Source: Gammaproteobacteria bacterium (GTDB lineage: Bacteria > Pseudomonadota > Gammaproteobacteria > Steroidobacterales > Foliamicaceae). From it: a stretch of 64,000 nucleotides of DNA. Where the stretch lies: positions 62,001-126,000 of the forward strand of contig WTGP01000027.1 in the NCBI GenBank assembly GCA_011523505.1, given 5' to 3'. The position numbers and the translations under genes were made by a program. Shown here in pieces: positions 55,628-64,000 of this stretch. Each line of letters opens with the position of its first letter. Position 1 is the stretch's first letter. The notes under the pieces were generated by a model. It was not told the origin of the DNA and did not search any database. It saw only the letters and a program-made list of their open reading frames with translations.

Positions 55628-56965
55628 ATGAAAACTTGCGCGCCGGGTTGGCGCCGCATGGCGCCGGGCACTAGTGTGCCGTCCCGCAAGCACACTAGAA
55701 TACGCAGCGTCGAAAAAGTCCGCACATTGTCCGAAGAAACCGTTTATTTCGAATCGCTGGAGCTTCCTCCGGCCTTGCGCGCCGGCATAAAGCGCGCCGG
55801 CTTCGAAACGCTGACGCCGATACAGGCCAAGACTCTGCCGTTGCTGATGGCCGGGCGGGACGTGGCCGGGCAGGCCCAGACCGGCACCGGCAAGACGGCC
55901 GCGTTTCTGCTGGCGCTGTTCGACCGGCTGCTCGGAAATCCCTCGCCGAAGCGGAGCAAGACTTCGGCCCCGCGCGCGGTCGTCCTGGCGCCGACACGCG
56001 AACTGGCGCAGCAGATCGAGCGCGACGCGAGCCTGCTCGGAGGCGCGACGGGGCTGAGCATGATGGTCGTGTACGGCGGAGCGGCGTACAAGTCGCAGCG
56101 CGAGCGCCTGGGCCGCGGCGTGGACGTGCTGATCGGCACGCCCGGACGGTTGCTGGATTACTACCGCCAAGGCGTTTTCTCCCTGCATGCCGTGGAAGTG
56201 ATCGTGATCGACGAGGCGGACCGAATGTACGACCTCGGGTTCATCCGCGACATCCGTTACGTGATGCGCCGCCTGCCGCCGCGCGAAAAGCGCCTGAGCA
56301 TGCTGTTTTCCGCCACCCTGGGATATCTGGTGCTGGAGCTGGCGACACAGCACCTGAACCACCCGGAAATCGTGCGGATCGAGCCGGACAAGAAAGTGGT
56401 CGATGAAGTGGAGCAATGGCTCTACTACCCGTCCAGCGAGGAAAAGGCGCCGCTTCTGGCTGCGCTGCTGTCGCGAAAGGAGGTGGAGCGCAGCATGGTC
56501 TTCGTGAATACGCGCAGGGAGGCCGACCATCTGTCCCGCTGGCTGGACAAGTGGGCCGGAACCGCGCAGGCGATTTCCGGAGACGTGCCGCAGACGAAGC
56601 GCATGCGCATGCTCAAGCGCTTTCACGACGGCGAGCTTCCGGTGCTGGTCGCCACCGATGTCGCCTCCCGGGGCCTGCATGTGCCCGACGTCAGCCACGT
56701 ATTCAACTACGACCTGCCGCAGAACCCGGAGGACTATGTGCATCGCATCGGGCGCACGGCGCGGGCCGGCGAGATGGGCCACGCGGTGAGTTTTGCGTGC
56801 GAGCACTACGCCTATTCGCTGCCGGAAATCGAGACCTTCATCGGCCACTCGATCGAGCGCATGCCGATCGACCAGGACATGCTGGCGCCGTACATGCAGG
56901 CGCCGCCTACCAGGGCATACCGCCGCAAGCCTCGGCGCACGGGCGGCCGTGGACGCCGCCGCTAG
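55628..56965 (+). CDS. rhlB: RhlB-like DEAD-box RNA helicase
   Basis: 445 residues from 55628; ATG 55658 and TTG 55724 are possible shorter starts that align better with the E. coli N-terminus. Motifs: Q motif GFETLTPIQAK, Walker A AQTGTGKTAAF, IGTPGRLLDY, DEAD in VIDEADRMYDLGF, SAT in LFSATLG, and HRIGRTARAGEMG. The C-terminal tail is Arg/Lys-rich (RRKPRRTGGRGRRR). RhlB works in the RNA degradosome; E. coli and relatives carry rhlB divergent from trxA-rho, the arrangement here. Confidence 0.85.
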   Translation: MKTCAPGWRRMAPGTSVPSRKHTRIRSVEKVRTLSEETVYFESLELPPALRAGIKRAGFETLTPIQAKTLPLLMAGRDVAGQAQTGTGKTAAFLLALFDRLLGNPSPKRSKTSAPRAVVLAPTRELAQQIERDASLLGGATGLSMMVVYGGAAYKSQRERLGRGVDVLIGTPGRLLDYYRQGVFSLHAVEVIVIDEADRMYDLGFIRDIRYVMRRLPPREKRLSMLFSATLGYLVLELATQHLNHPEIVRIEPDKKVVDEVEQWLYYPSSEEKAPLLAALLSRKEVERSMVFVNTRREADHLSRWLDKWAGTAQAISGDVPQTKRMRMLKRFHDGELPVLVATDVASRGLHVPDVSHVFNYDLPQNPEDYVHRIGRTARAGEMGHAVSFACEHYAYSLPEIETFIGHSIERMPIDQDMLAPYMQAPPTRAYRRKPRRTGGRGRRR

Positions 56966-56988
56966 GCCAGGGTTTCTTAGCACCCACC

Positions 56989-57807
56989 ATGAATTCCACG
57001 CGCGCGCCGGACCTGACCGGCCTGATCCGGCCTGTCACCGGACTGGCCTGCGAAGCCGGCCGGCGCATACTCGAGCTGTTTCGCTCGGATGTCCTGGGCG
57101 TGGACTACAAGCTGGACCGCACGCCGGTCACCGAAGCCGACCACGCCGCGCACGATCACATCGTTGCCGGTCTCGAGCGCCTGACGCCGGGGATTCCGGT
57201 GCTGTCGGAGGAGTCCGGCGCGGAACAGCATGCAAGAGAGCGATCCGGCTGGGACTGGCATTGGCTGGTCGATCCGCTGGACGGCACCCGCGAGTTCATT
57301 CGCGGCGGCGAGGAATTCACCGTGAATATTGCGCTGATCCGCGGCGAAGCTCCGGTGCTCGGGGTGGTGGACGCTCCGGCCAAGAGGATCGTGTTCTTCG
57401 GTCATGAGGGCGGCGGCGCTCACTCCTGCACTGCGGATTGCGATACTCCGACGCCGATTACCGTCCGGCAGCCTCCCGCCGAACCCCTGCGCGTGCTTGC
57501 CAGCCGCTCGCATGCCGGCTCGGCGCTGGAGCTCTATGTCGGCGCGCTGGGTCTAACGCACCGGCGGGCCATCTCCAGTTCGCTGAAGTTCTGCCTGATC
57601 GCGCGCGGGGAAGCGGACGTGTATCCGCGCATGTGGCCCATTTCGGAATGGGATACGGCCGCCGGGCAGGCCGTGCTGGAAAGCGCCGGCGGCGCCGTGT
57701 TCGATTTGCAGGGCAGGCGGCTGCGTTACGGCAAGGATTCGATCCGCGTTCCGCCGTTCATCGCCTGCGGCGACCCCGCACACGACTGGCTCAAATTCCT
57801 CCCGTAG
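56989..57807 (+). CDS. cysQ: 3'(2'),5'-bisphosphate nucleotidase
   Basis: 272 residues from the ATG at 56989; the frame open from 56416 is an artefact. Inositol monophosphatase fold: metal ligands in PVTEADHAAH, LSEESG, and DPLDGTREFIRGGEEFTVNIAL, and the C-terminal EWDTAAGQAVLESAGG. It removes the 3' phosphate of PAP/PAPS, a by-product of sulfate assimilation. The start lies 23 bases after the helicase stop. A related phosphatase with inositol activity cannot be fully excluded. Confidence 0.9.
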   Translation: MNSTRAPDLTGLIRPVTGLACEAGRRILELFRSDVLGVDYKLDRTPVTEADHAAHDHIVAGLERLTPGIPVLSEESGAEQHARERSGWDWHWLVDPLDGTREFIRGGEEFTVNIALIRGEAPVLGVVDAPAKRIVFFGHEGGGAHSCTADCDTPTPITVRQPPAEPLRVLASRSHAGSALELYVGALGLTHRRAISSSLKFCLIARGEADVYPRMWPISEWDTAAGQAVLESAGGAVFDLQGRRLRYGKDSIRVPPFIACGDPAHDWLKFLP

Positions 57808-57820
57808 CCTTCGCTCCCGG

Positions 57821-58678
57821 CTAATCGGCCCAGGCGAGGACGTCGGGGATGTAGCGTTCGGCTTCGGCGAGGTAGGCGGGCGTCAGTTCGTGAAATCCCT
57901 GGGTCTTGCGCCCGACTGCGTGCCAGACGGCGTGTCCCGCCTTTTCGGGCATCGCAAGAAAGCGTTGCCATGGCGCCAGGTAAACGGAAGAAAAGACCGC
58001 CTCAACGCGGCTGGGTCCCGGGTCGTTCAGCGCCGGCACACTCACTACTGTCGTGCCGTATTCGGCCAGCGGTATGGGACGTTCCTCGGGATAGTCACGC
58101 GAACCCACCATCAGCAGCTTGTCGCCGCTGCGCACCCAGCTCAGGTCCAGCGCCGCGGGATCGCCGCCCGCTGCCGGCCGTTCGGTAATGCGTCCCTGTT
58201 CGTCCGGTTCCAGAATCATGTGCGAGCCGATCACGTTGGGTTCCACCTGGTTCATCTCGCCGGTAAACGGATTGCGGTATTCCTTGCCATTGAGAATTTC
58301 GCCCGTTTCGGGATCCTTGAAAACGGTCATTACCTTCGACCAGATCTCAAAGCGGTTCTCATCGAGGCGTTCCACGCGTTTGGTCTCGCAGCCCTCGGCG
58401 GCGAACAGCACGCGCGGATTCTCATCCGGTGTCACCGCCACGTAAACGCCGCTCCACCACCAGGGCGAAACGCCGCCGTTCAAGTCCGCGCGCACACGAA
58501 CGAAGTTGCGGAACAGGCTCTCGGGGGTGGCGCTCCATGCGTCGCTCAGGTCTTGAGGGGCAGAGTCGCCGTCGTTTCCGGGAGCGCCGGGGGCGCAGGC
58601 CGCCGCCAGGCCGCCCAGCGCCAGGGCCGACACTCCAAGCAGGTCCCGGCGGTTCAGTTCGCGGTTCGATTCGGGCAT
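57821..58678 (-). CDS. DUF1838 family exported protein
   Basis: 285 residues. The N-terminus NRELNRRDLLGVSALALGGLAAACAPG combines a Tat twin-Arg motif with a lipobox (AAAC), suggesting a Tat-exported lipoprotein. The body matches DUF1838: WWWSGVYVAVTPDENPRVLFAAEG, RFEIWSKVMTVFKDPETGEILNGKEYRNPFTGE, and PWQRFLAMPEKAGHAVWHAVGRK. No catalytic activity is established for the family. It stands alone, convergent with cysQ (14 bases apart) and divergent from the MFS gene. Confidence 0.8.
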   Translation of the reverse strand: MPESNRELNRRDLLGVSALALGGLAAACAPGAPGNDGDSAPQDLSDAWSATPESLFRNFVRVRADLNGGVSPWWWSGVYVAVTPDENPRVLFAAEGCETKRVERLDENRFEIWSKVMTVFKDPETGEILNGKEYRNPFTGEMNQVEPNVIGSHMILEPDEQGRITERPAAGGDPAALDLSWVRSGDKLLMVGSRDYPEERPIPLAEYGTTVVSVPALNDPGPSRVEAVFSSVYLAPWQRFLAMPEKAGHAVWHAVGRKTQGFHELTPAYLAEAERYIPDVLAWAD

Positions 58679-58736
58679 GGACGTCTCCTCTGTTTCGAAT
58701 GGGCCTTATAGTAGCGCGGCGCGAACGAGATGCTTG

Positions 58737-60194
58737 ATGCACGAACGGGCTCCATTCCATATCAAGGCGCTGCACGGGTTCACCGGATCGGTGGGGAACC
58801 TCGTGTTCGTGGTGTTCGAGCTGTTCGTGCTGTTCTTCTACCAGCGCGTCGTGGGCCTGGACGGACGTCTTGTCGGTCTGGCCATTTTCATCAGCCTGGT
58901 CGTGGACGCCCTGACCGACCCCGTCATCGGCGACTGGTCCGACCGTCTGCGGGCCAGGTTCGGACGCAGGCACACGATGATGTTCGGTTCGGTGCTGCCG
59001 ATGGGGCTGTTCTTTTTCCTTCAGTTCACCCCGCCGGCGGGCCTTTCGCAGCAGGGCCTGTTCCTGTGGCTGCTGGTCATGTCGGTCGGCGCACGCGTGA
59101 TGTTGACCTTCTTCGACGCTCCTGCGGCGGCGGTTACGGCCGAGGTGGCGGTCCGCCCGGCCGATCGGGCCGAAATGGGCATTTATCGCCAGGTGGCGGG
59201 ACTGGTAGCCTACCTGGGTGTCCTCTACCTTGCCTTCAGCGTTTTCTTCAGCGCCACCGAGGCGTTTCCGATAGGCCAGGAGAACCCCGCCGCCTACGCG
59301 CCGTTCGGCGCCGCTGCCGCCGTCGCACTGATGGTGTTCATGACCGTGGCATCGGCCGGGACCTACCGGCACATCCGGCGCTTTGAAAGCAGCCTGCCAC
59401 CGCCCTCGAGGGCCCGGTTCGACTGGATGAAGACGCTTCGGTCCTGGGGCGAGCTGATCCTCCAGGTGCGCAATACGCGGGCGCTCTTCTGGGGTCTGCT
59501 GCTGGCCACGACCATGGGTTCCTGCTTCCGTTCGCTGAACCTGCATTTCGGCCCGTATCTCTGGGGGCTGACCACGGAGCAGATGCAAGACTGGCAGCAG
59601 GCGGTTCCCTACGGGATGCTGGCCGCCGCGGTCGGCGCGCGGTTCATCGTTACGCGGACCGAGCCGAAATATCTCTATCTGACGGGCTATGCGATCCTGC
59701 TCACGTCCTATGTGGCGCCGCTGTTTCTGACCCTGCTGGGATTGCTGCCCGAATTAGGGAGCGGCGCGCTGGCCGGTGTGCTGTTCGGTTTTCAGTTGGC
59801 TGCCGGCCTGGGCGCGGGCCTGCTGATGATCTGTTCGCTGATCATGTTCGCCGAAACGACCGACGAGTACCGGTTCGTGCGCAACGTTTCGCGCACCGCG
59901 CTGATCCTGGGTCTGATCACCTTCGGCAACAAGCTCGCCAGCGGCCTGGGCAAGGTGGTTTCGGGCTGGATTCTTGAATGGGTGGGCTTCCCGGACGTGA
60001 AGTCCGGCGTGGAGGTGACTCCTCAGGTGGCGAGCGACCTTGCGCTTTACGCCGGGGTGTTCTGCGCGATCGCCGGGCTGGCCGGTCTGGCGGTCCTGTC
60101 CACTTTCCGCCTGACGCGCGCGCGCCATGCCGAAATCGTCGCGGGCCTGCGCGAGCGGGACGGGACGATGCAGACCGAGGCGGCATCGGGATAG
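58737..60194 (+). CDS. MFS transporter of the GPH (glycoside/sodium symport) type
   Basis: 485 residues from the ATG at 58737, 12 membrane helices. DALTDPVIGDWSDRLRARFGRRHTMM is the characteristic loop of GPH/MelB-like carriers (DxxxDPxxGxxxDRxxxRxGRRR). It starts an operon with the hydratase (6 bases later) and aldolase, so it may import an aromatic degradation substrate or other carbon source. A TTG one codon earlier or a frame back to 58677 are less likely starts. Confidence 0.85.
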   Translation: MHERAPFHIKALHGFTGSVGNLVFVVFELFVLFFYQRVVGLDGRLVGLAIFISLVVDALTDPVIGDWSDRLRARFGRRHTMMFGSVLPMGLFFFLQFTPPAGLSQQGLFLWLLVMSVGARVMLTFFDAPAAAVTAEVAVRPADRAEMGIYRQVAGLVAYLGVLYLAFSVFFSATEAFPIGQENPAAYAPFGAAAAVALMVFMTVASAGTYRHIRRFESSLPPPSRARFDWMKTLRSWGELILQVRNTRALFWGLLLATTMGSCFRSLNLHFGPYLWGLTTEQMQDWQQAVPYGMLAAAVGARFIVTRTEPKYLYLTGYAILLTSYVAPLFLTLLGLLPELGSGALAGVLFGFQLAAGLGAGLLMICSLIMFAETTDEYRFVRNVSRTALILGLITFGNKLASGLGKVVSGWILEWVGFPDVKSGVEVTPQVASDLALYAGVFCAIAGLAGLAVLSTFRLTRARHAEIVAGLRERDGTMQTEAASG

Positions 60195-60200
60195 AAGACC

Positions 60201-61010
60201 ATGCCGACCCTTACGACGGAACAGGTACAGCGGGCCGCCGAGCGCCTCGACGAGGCGGAACGGACGCGGCGCCAGATGGCCCCGCTCACCTTCGATTATC
60301 CGGAGATGGACCTGGTGGACGCGCACGCCGTGCAGGACGCCTGGATCCGCATGAAGATGGCCCGCGGCGCAAGGATCCGGGGACGGAAGGTGGGACTGAC
60401 ATCCAAAGCGATGCAGCGGGCCATGAACATCGGCGAGCCGGACTACGGCACGCTGCTGGACGACATGTTCTTCGGCGACGGAGCGGAAATCGAAGCGGCC
60501 GGCTTTCTGGATCCGCGGGTGGAAGTGGAGATCGCTTTCGTGCTTGGCGGGCCGCTTGCGGGAGAGAACGTAACGGTAGAGGAGGTGCTGGCGGCAACGG
60601 AGGCCGTGTATCCGTCGCTGGAGTTGATCGCGGCGCGCAGCTACCGGGTCGATCCCGCAACCGGACGCACCCGGACTGTGATCGACACCATCGCCGACAA
60701 TGCGGCTTCCGCCGGCGTGGTCCTGGGCGCCAGGGGCTTCGAACCGGGCGAGGTGGACCTTCCCTGGTCCGGCGGGATTCTCTACCGCAACGGCGAGGTG
60801 GAGGAGACCGGCCTGGCGGCCGGGATCATGGGGCACCCCGCCAACGGCGTGGGCTGGCTGGCGCGCAGGTTCGCGGCGCACGGCATCGCCTTGCAGGAGG
60901 GCGACGTAATCCTGAGCGGATCGTTCACGCAGCCGGTGGTGGCGCGCGCGGGCGACGAATTTCTGGCAGACTTCGGCCCGCTTGGCCGGATAGGCTGCCG
61001 ATTTGTATAG
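60201..61010 (+). CDS. hpaH: 2-oxo-hepta-3-ene-1,7-dioate hydratase-like enzyme
   Basis: 269 residues. FAH-like hydratase/decarboxylase fold with GRKVGLTSKAMQRAMNIGEPDYGTLLDDM (substrate-binding), and metal ligands in DPRVEVEIAFVL and YPSLELIAARS. Matches HpaH/MhpD hydratases that add water to 2-hydroxy-dienoates in meta-cleavage of aromatic compounds; pairing with an HpaI-like aldolase favours the homoprotocatechuate version. The ring-cleaving genes are not in the window. SD is weak (GATAGAAG). Confidence 0.85.
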   Translation: MPTLTTEQVQRAAERLDEAERTRRQMAPLTFDYPEMDLVDAHAVQDAWIRMKMARGARIRGRKVGLTSKAMQRAMNIGEPDYGTLLDDMFFGDGAEIEAAGFLDPRVEVEIAFVLGGPLAGENVTVEEVLAATEAVYPSLELIAARSYRVDPATGRTRTVIDTIADNAASAGVVLGARGFEPGEVDLPWSGGILYRNGEVEETGLAAGIMGHPANGVGWLARRFAAHGIALQEGDVILSGSFTQPVVARAGDEFLADFGPLGRIGCRFV

Positions 61011-61019
61011 AACAGGACG

Positions 61020-61787
61020 ATGGAATTACCGAAAAACCGATTCAAGCGCGCGCTGAGTGAAGACGGCGTGCAATTTGGCCTGTGGCTGGCACTCGCGTCG
61101 CCGGTGGCCGCGGAACTGTGTGCGTGCGTCGGCTTCGACTGGCTGCTGATCGACGGGGAGCATGGAGCCGACGATTTTCGTTCGACATATTCGCAATTGC
61201 AGGCCATCGAGGGCACCGGGACGCCGGCCATCGTCAGGCTGGCGGACGACGATCCGGTCCGGATCAAGCGCTACCTGGACATGGGCGTGCAGTCCCTGCT
61301 GATACCCATGGTGGACACGGCGGAACAGGCGGAGAGGCTGGCGGCAGCCGTTCGCTATCCGCCGCGCGGCATCCGCGGTCTGGCCACCTCGATTACCCGC
61401 GCCTCGCGCTGGACTCAAATCGACGACTACGCCCGCCACGCCGACGAGCAGATCTGCCTGATCGTGCAGGCGGAAACCGTTACCGCGCTGGACAACCTGA
61501 AGGCCATCGCAGCGGTGGACGGCGTGGATTCGGTGTTCATCGGACCATCCGACCTTTCCGCATCCATGGGGTATCTGGGCCAGCCGGGTCATCCCGAGGT
61601 ACAGGCCGCGATCGCCCAGGCCCTGCGCGACATCAAGGCCCTGGGCAAGGCGCCGGGCACGCTGGCCGGCTCGCCTGAGGCGATCCGTACGCACGCGGAA
61701 AACGGAGCGAAATTTCTCGGGATCGGCAGTGACACGGCCCTGCTCGTGAAAGGGTCGCGGGAATTGCTTTCGTCAAGTTCCGGCTGA
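61020..61787 (+). CDS. hpaI: 4-hydroxy-2-oxo-heptane-1,7-dioate aldolase
   Basis: 255 residues of the HpcH/HpaI class II (metal) aldolases. FGLWLALASPVAAELCACVGFDWLLIDGEHGADD, RVGIKRYLDMG-type loop (DPVRIKRYLDMGVQSLLIPMV), ICLIVQAETVTALDN and VFIGPSDLSASMGY hold the catalytic His, Arg and metal-binding Glu/Asp. It cleaves the product of the hydratase to pyruvate and succinic semialdehyde. Last gene of the MFS-hpaH-hpaI operon; its end overlaps the convergent hydrolase by 15 bases. Confidence 0.9.
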   Translation: MELPKNRFKRALSEDGVQFGLWLALASPVAAELCACVGFDWLLIDGEHGADDFRSTYSQLQAIEGTGTPAIVRLADDDPVRIKRYLDMGVQSLLIPMVDTAEQAERLAAAVRYPPRGIRGLATSITRASRWTQIDDYARHADEQICLIVQAETVTALDNLKAIAAVDGVDSVFIGPSDLSASMGYLGQPGHPEVQAAIAQALRDIKALGKAPGTLAGSPEAIRTHAENGAKFLGIGSDTALLVKGSRELLSSSSG

Positions 61788-62276
61788 GAGGAAAGCCCCG
61801 AAGAGGCCCTGTATTTCGTCGAGGGCCTCGGTCAGTGAGTGCCCGGCATTCAGCAGGTGCAGCCGCGCGTGGTTGGCGCGGGCGAAATCGATGCTCCACT
61901 CGATCGGCACGATGTCGTCCTGCCAGCCGTGCACGATGAACGCCGGTGCGGAGACGGTTTCTCCCAGTTTCGGCCAGCCGGGAACGGCCAGCGCCGGCGC
62001 CATGAGGAACAGTCCGGCAGCGGGCTGCTGCTGAGCGGCGGCGACGGCCACGTAGCCGCCCATGCTGCTGCCCACCAGCAGGATTTCTTCGCTGAAATTG
62101 CGCATTCGCGCGATGAGCTTCCTCGCCCTTTCGGCGGGATCGGCCATTCCGCGGTAGTCGATCGAGTCCACCGCGAGGCCCGCGTCTTTCGCATCCTGCG
62201 CCAGCGCCGTGATCTTGGTTCCCCACGGGCCGCTTTCCTGGCCGTGCGAAAACAGAACGATTCGGCGCTGGCTCAC
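61773..62276 (-). CDS. Small alpha/beta hydrolase
   Basis: 167 residues from the GTG at 62276, which overlaps the preceding stop (GTGA); a GTG at 62282 is two codons longer. The nucleophile elbow is GSSMGGYVA, the acid is in VHGWQDDIVP, and the His is in AGHSL, so the Ser-Asp-His triad is complete. Compact single-domain esterase/thioesterase-type protein without lid. Translationally coupled to the next hydrolase gene upstream. Confidence 0.82.
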   Translation of the reverse strand: MSQRRIVLFSHGQESGPWGTKITALAQDAKDAGLAVDSIDYRGMADPAERARKLIARMRNFSEEILLVGSSMGGYVAVAAAQQQPAAGLFLMAPALAVPGWPKLGETVSAPAFIVHGWQDDIVPIEWSIDFARANHARLHLLNAGHSLTEALDEIQGLFGAFLSAGT

Positions 62277-63097
62277 CCGCACTCAGCCGGTGTTTCGGGC
62301 AGGCGGTCCTGGTCGAAGAACTCCCGCAGCATCGCTCCGGCAATCGATGGGTAAGCATCCAGAAACCCATGCCCCCAGCCGGGCAGGTTCACCATCCCGC
62401 CGTTTCCGATCAGCCTGGGCGCGCGCAGGCTTTGTTCCCATAGGTCGTCTTCGGGGTTCAGGACCAGCAACGGGACCTTCAGGGCCGGCATCTTCTCCCA
62501 CAGAGGGTAGTTGAAGGCGGCGCGATGACCCCACCAGGACTTGTCGCCGCCGCGCAGCGATTCGGTGAACATGGCCGCGGCCTTTTCAAGGCCCTGGTGC
62601 TGACGATGCCAGCTGATGAACCCCTTCCAGCGTCGCACCAGGTGCGAGCCGTCCTCGGCGATCGGCTTGGGCGCGTACAGGCTTCGGAAATCCTTGAGCT
62701 CCTCGTCGGTGAACAGCGGCGCCGAGATCATCACGACGTGACGCACCTGCTGCGGTCGCCGCAATCCCAGTTCGACCGCCGTCTTGGAGCCCGTGTGGTA
62801 GCCGACGAGGTCGATTTCCTCCAGACCCAACTGTTCCACGACCGCCTCCATGGCGTCGGCGTAGTCCTCGATCTCCGGCGGCTCGGCCGGCGCGTCCGAA
62901 GCGCCGAAACCCGGAGTGTCGGGCGCCACGGCAATTCGGTCGCGTTCCAGTTCCTCGAGCAGGCTCTCGTACACGAGGCCGGAATTCGGGCTCATGTGAA
63001 AGCACAGCACCGCACGGCCCGAGCCGCCCGATGCGGGCTGGGCCACGCGCAGGTGCACCTGCCCGTGCGGTCCATCAACATAGATCTTGCGAATCAT
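62273..63097 (-). CDS. Alpha/beta hydrolase with His in the nucleophile position
   Basis: 274 residues from the ATG at 63097, with a GGAG site; the longer open frame back to 63595 runs antisense to the PPK2 gene and is rejected. Fold signatures: FHMSPNSGLVYESLLEEL (oxyanion region), PDTPGFGASDAP, and the elbow VGYHTGSKTA. The canonical G-x-S-x-G is G-Y-H-T-G, so His101 replaces the serine. The Asp (NPEDDLW) and His (GWGHGFLDAYP) of the triad remain. Substrate unknown; similar HTG elbows occur in other annotated hydrolases as far as I recall. Confidence 0.85.
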   Translation of the reverse strand: MIRKIYVDGPHGQVHLRVAQPASGGSGRAVLCFHMSPNSGLVYESLLEELERDRIAVAPDTPGFGASDAPAEPPEIEDYADAMEAVVEQLGLEEIDLVGYHTGSKTAVELGLRRPQQVRHVVMISAPLFTDEELKDFRSLYAPKPIAEDGSHLVRRWKGFISWHRQHQGLEKAAAMFTESLRGGDKSWWGHRAAFNYPLWEKMPALKVPLLVLNPEDDLWEQSLRAPRLIGNGGMVNLPGWGHGFLDAYPSIAGAMLREFFDQDRLPETPAECG

Positions 63098-63192
63098 CTC
63101 AGTTCTCCACTCCTTGTCGGTTCGCGGCGCCGACGCTCGGCCCGGAATTATTGAAACTTGTCGCCTTGCCCGCGGACGCCGATGGCCTCGTC

Positions 63193-64000
63193 CTAACGGG
63201 AATCCATCGGAGCTTCGCCGTCCACGACGCGCCTGGCCGGTCCTGCTATCAGCGCATCGGGACCGCGAACGACCTCCCGGTCCTTGTCCGGATACGGCAG
63301 ATTCATGAGGAAATGCTGCAGGGCGGCGACGCGGGCGCGTTTCTTGTCGTCGGACTTGATGACCGTCCAGGGCGCGTCGGCTGTATCCGTATAGAAGAAC
63401 ATCGCTTCCTTCGCTTCCGTGTAATCCTCCCACTTGTCGAGCGAGGCGATATCGACGGGGGAGATCTTCCACTGTTTCAAGGGGTCGGTACGACGGCTGT
63501 CGAAACGACGTGCCTGCTCTTCCTGCGAAACCGAAAAGTAAAACTTGAACAGGTGAATGCCGCTGTTGACCAGCATTCGTTCGAGGTTGGGGCACTGGCG
63601 CATGAACTCAAGATATTCCGCGCGCGTGCAAAAGCCCAGTACCCGTTCCACGCCCGCCCGGTTGTACCAGGAGCGGTCGAACAGCACGATTTCACCGGCT
63701 GCGGGAAGGTGTGCGATGTAGCGCTGGAAATACCACTGGCCCCGCTCCCGGTCATTGGGCTTCTCCAATGCGACAACGCGCGCGCCGCGCGGGTTCAGAT
63801 GCTCCATGAAACGCTTGATCGTTCCGCCCTTGCCGGCGGCGTCGCGCCCTTCGAACAGAATCAGCACCTTGGCGCCCGATTCCTTGATCCAGCGCTGCGC
63901 CTTCAGCAATTCGACCTGCAGCGTGGCCTTGTGTTCTTCATAGACCCTGCGGCGCATCTTGTCGGTATAGGGATAAACGCCCTCCTGGAACACCCGCTTT
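63193..64000 (-). CDS. ppk2: Polyphosphate kinase 2 (probably truncated at the window end)
   Basis: At least 266 residues. Class I PPK2: Walker A EGRDAAGKGGTIKRF, the lid FMEHLNPRGARVVAL, Walker B-like EIVLFDRSWYNRAGVERVLGF, and KFYFSVSQEEQARRF. It transfers phosphate between polyphosphate and nucleoside diphosphates. A GTG at 63993 could be the start, but the frame stays open to the window edge and family members usually have a few more residues before YPYTDKMRRRVYEE, so the true start may lie beyond base 64000. Confidence 0.92.
   Translation of the reverse strand, partial: KRVFQEGVYPYTDKMRRRVYEEHKATLQVELLKAQRWIKESGAKVLILFEGRDAAGKGGTIKRFMEHLNPRGARVVALEKPNDRERGQWYFQRYIAHLPAAGEIVLFDRSWYNRAGVERVLGFCTRAEYLEFMRQCPNLERMLVNSGIHLFKFYFSVSQEEQARRFDSRRTDPLKQWKISPVDIASLDKWEDYTEAKEAMFFYTDTADAPWTVIKSDDKKRARVAALQHFLMNLPYPDKDREVVRGPDALIAGPARRVVDGEAPMDSR

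Noticed and set aside
56416..56988. Upstream extension of cysQ
   Set aside because: It overlaps the helicase C-terminus in another frame; CysQ homology begins at the ATG at 56989.
62273..63595. Extended 440-residue version of the GYHTG hydrolase
   Set aside because: The extra N-terminal part reads antisense through PPK2; the family N-terminus and a GGAG site place the start at 63097.

Overview
The window is a chromosomal segment of a GC-rich proteobacterium, most likely a gammaproteobacterium. The evidence is gene order: rho-trxA divergent from an rhlB-like DEAD-box helicase, the aroQ-accB-accC-fis-purH-purD series, glnE, groES-groEL behind a sigma-32-type promoter, and many large TonB-dependent receptors. 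No tRNA, rRNA, CRISPR array, integrase or insertion sequence was seen. Coding density is very high; only one gap (19553-19924) exceeds 300 bases.

Layout. 1-2740: start of glnE, a terminator, and groES-groEL on the minus strand. 2739-18614: a catabolic region. Its core is a seven-gene minus-strand operon (14996 down to 5316) encoding hydantoinase/oxoprolinase B and A subunits, a thiamine-pyrophosphate enzyme, an acyl-CoA dehydrogenase and a complete tripartite tricarboxylate transporter (TctC, TctB, TctA). A divergent aldehyde dehydrogenase stands at one end. Two paralogous exported proteins, each with a CXXCH haem motif and a Vgb/SMP-30-like propeller, bracket the operon, and an isochorismatase-fold protein lies at the other end. 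18638-24862: a BCAT-family aminotransferase and two TonB receptors. 24859-32057: a DUF2799 lipoprotein, then aroQ, accB, accC, fis, purH, purD and a racemase-like gene overlapping purD.

32162-44146 is a defence island, visibly more AT-rich than its flanks in several genes. The first half is one tight plus-strand operon: an AbrB/MazE-type antitoxin behind a 20-bp perfect palindrome, a PIN-domain toxin, a large beta-class DNA methyltransferase, an AbiJ-N-terminal-domain-like protein, and a type III-like restriction helicase/nuclease. The second half is a CBASS locus on the minus strand (CD-NTase ending in Gly-Gly, an E2-like protein carrying a SEC-C zinc motif, and a two-transmembrane SAVED effector), transcribed divergently from an HTH repressor and an ImmA/IrrE-type metallopeptidase that match the CapH/CapP regulatory pair. 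The shared intergenic region has two good sigma-70 promoters and two perfect inverted repeats placed over them.

44276-64000: two more TonB receptors around a Tat-exported flavin amine oxidase; a CBS / PII-like / DUF1538 / DUF1538 operon; rho, trxA and the helicase; cysQ; a DUF1838 protein; an operon of an MFS (GPH-type) transporter with HpaH-like hydratase and HpaI-like aldolase; two overlapping alpha/beta hydrolases; and PPK2, whose frame runs off the window end. Several enzymes lack the usual catalytic residue of their family (isochorismatase-fold protein, racemase-like protein, one alpha/beta hydrolase, the acyl-CoA dehydrogenase), so their specific activities should not be assumed.
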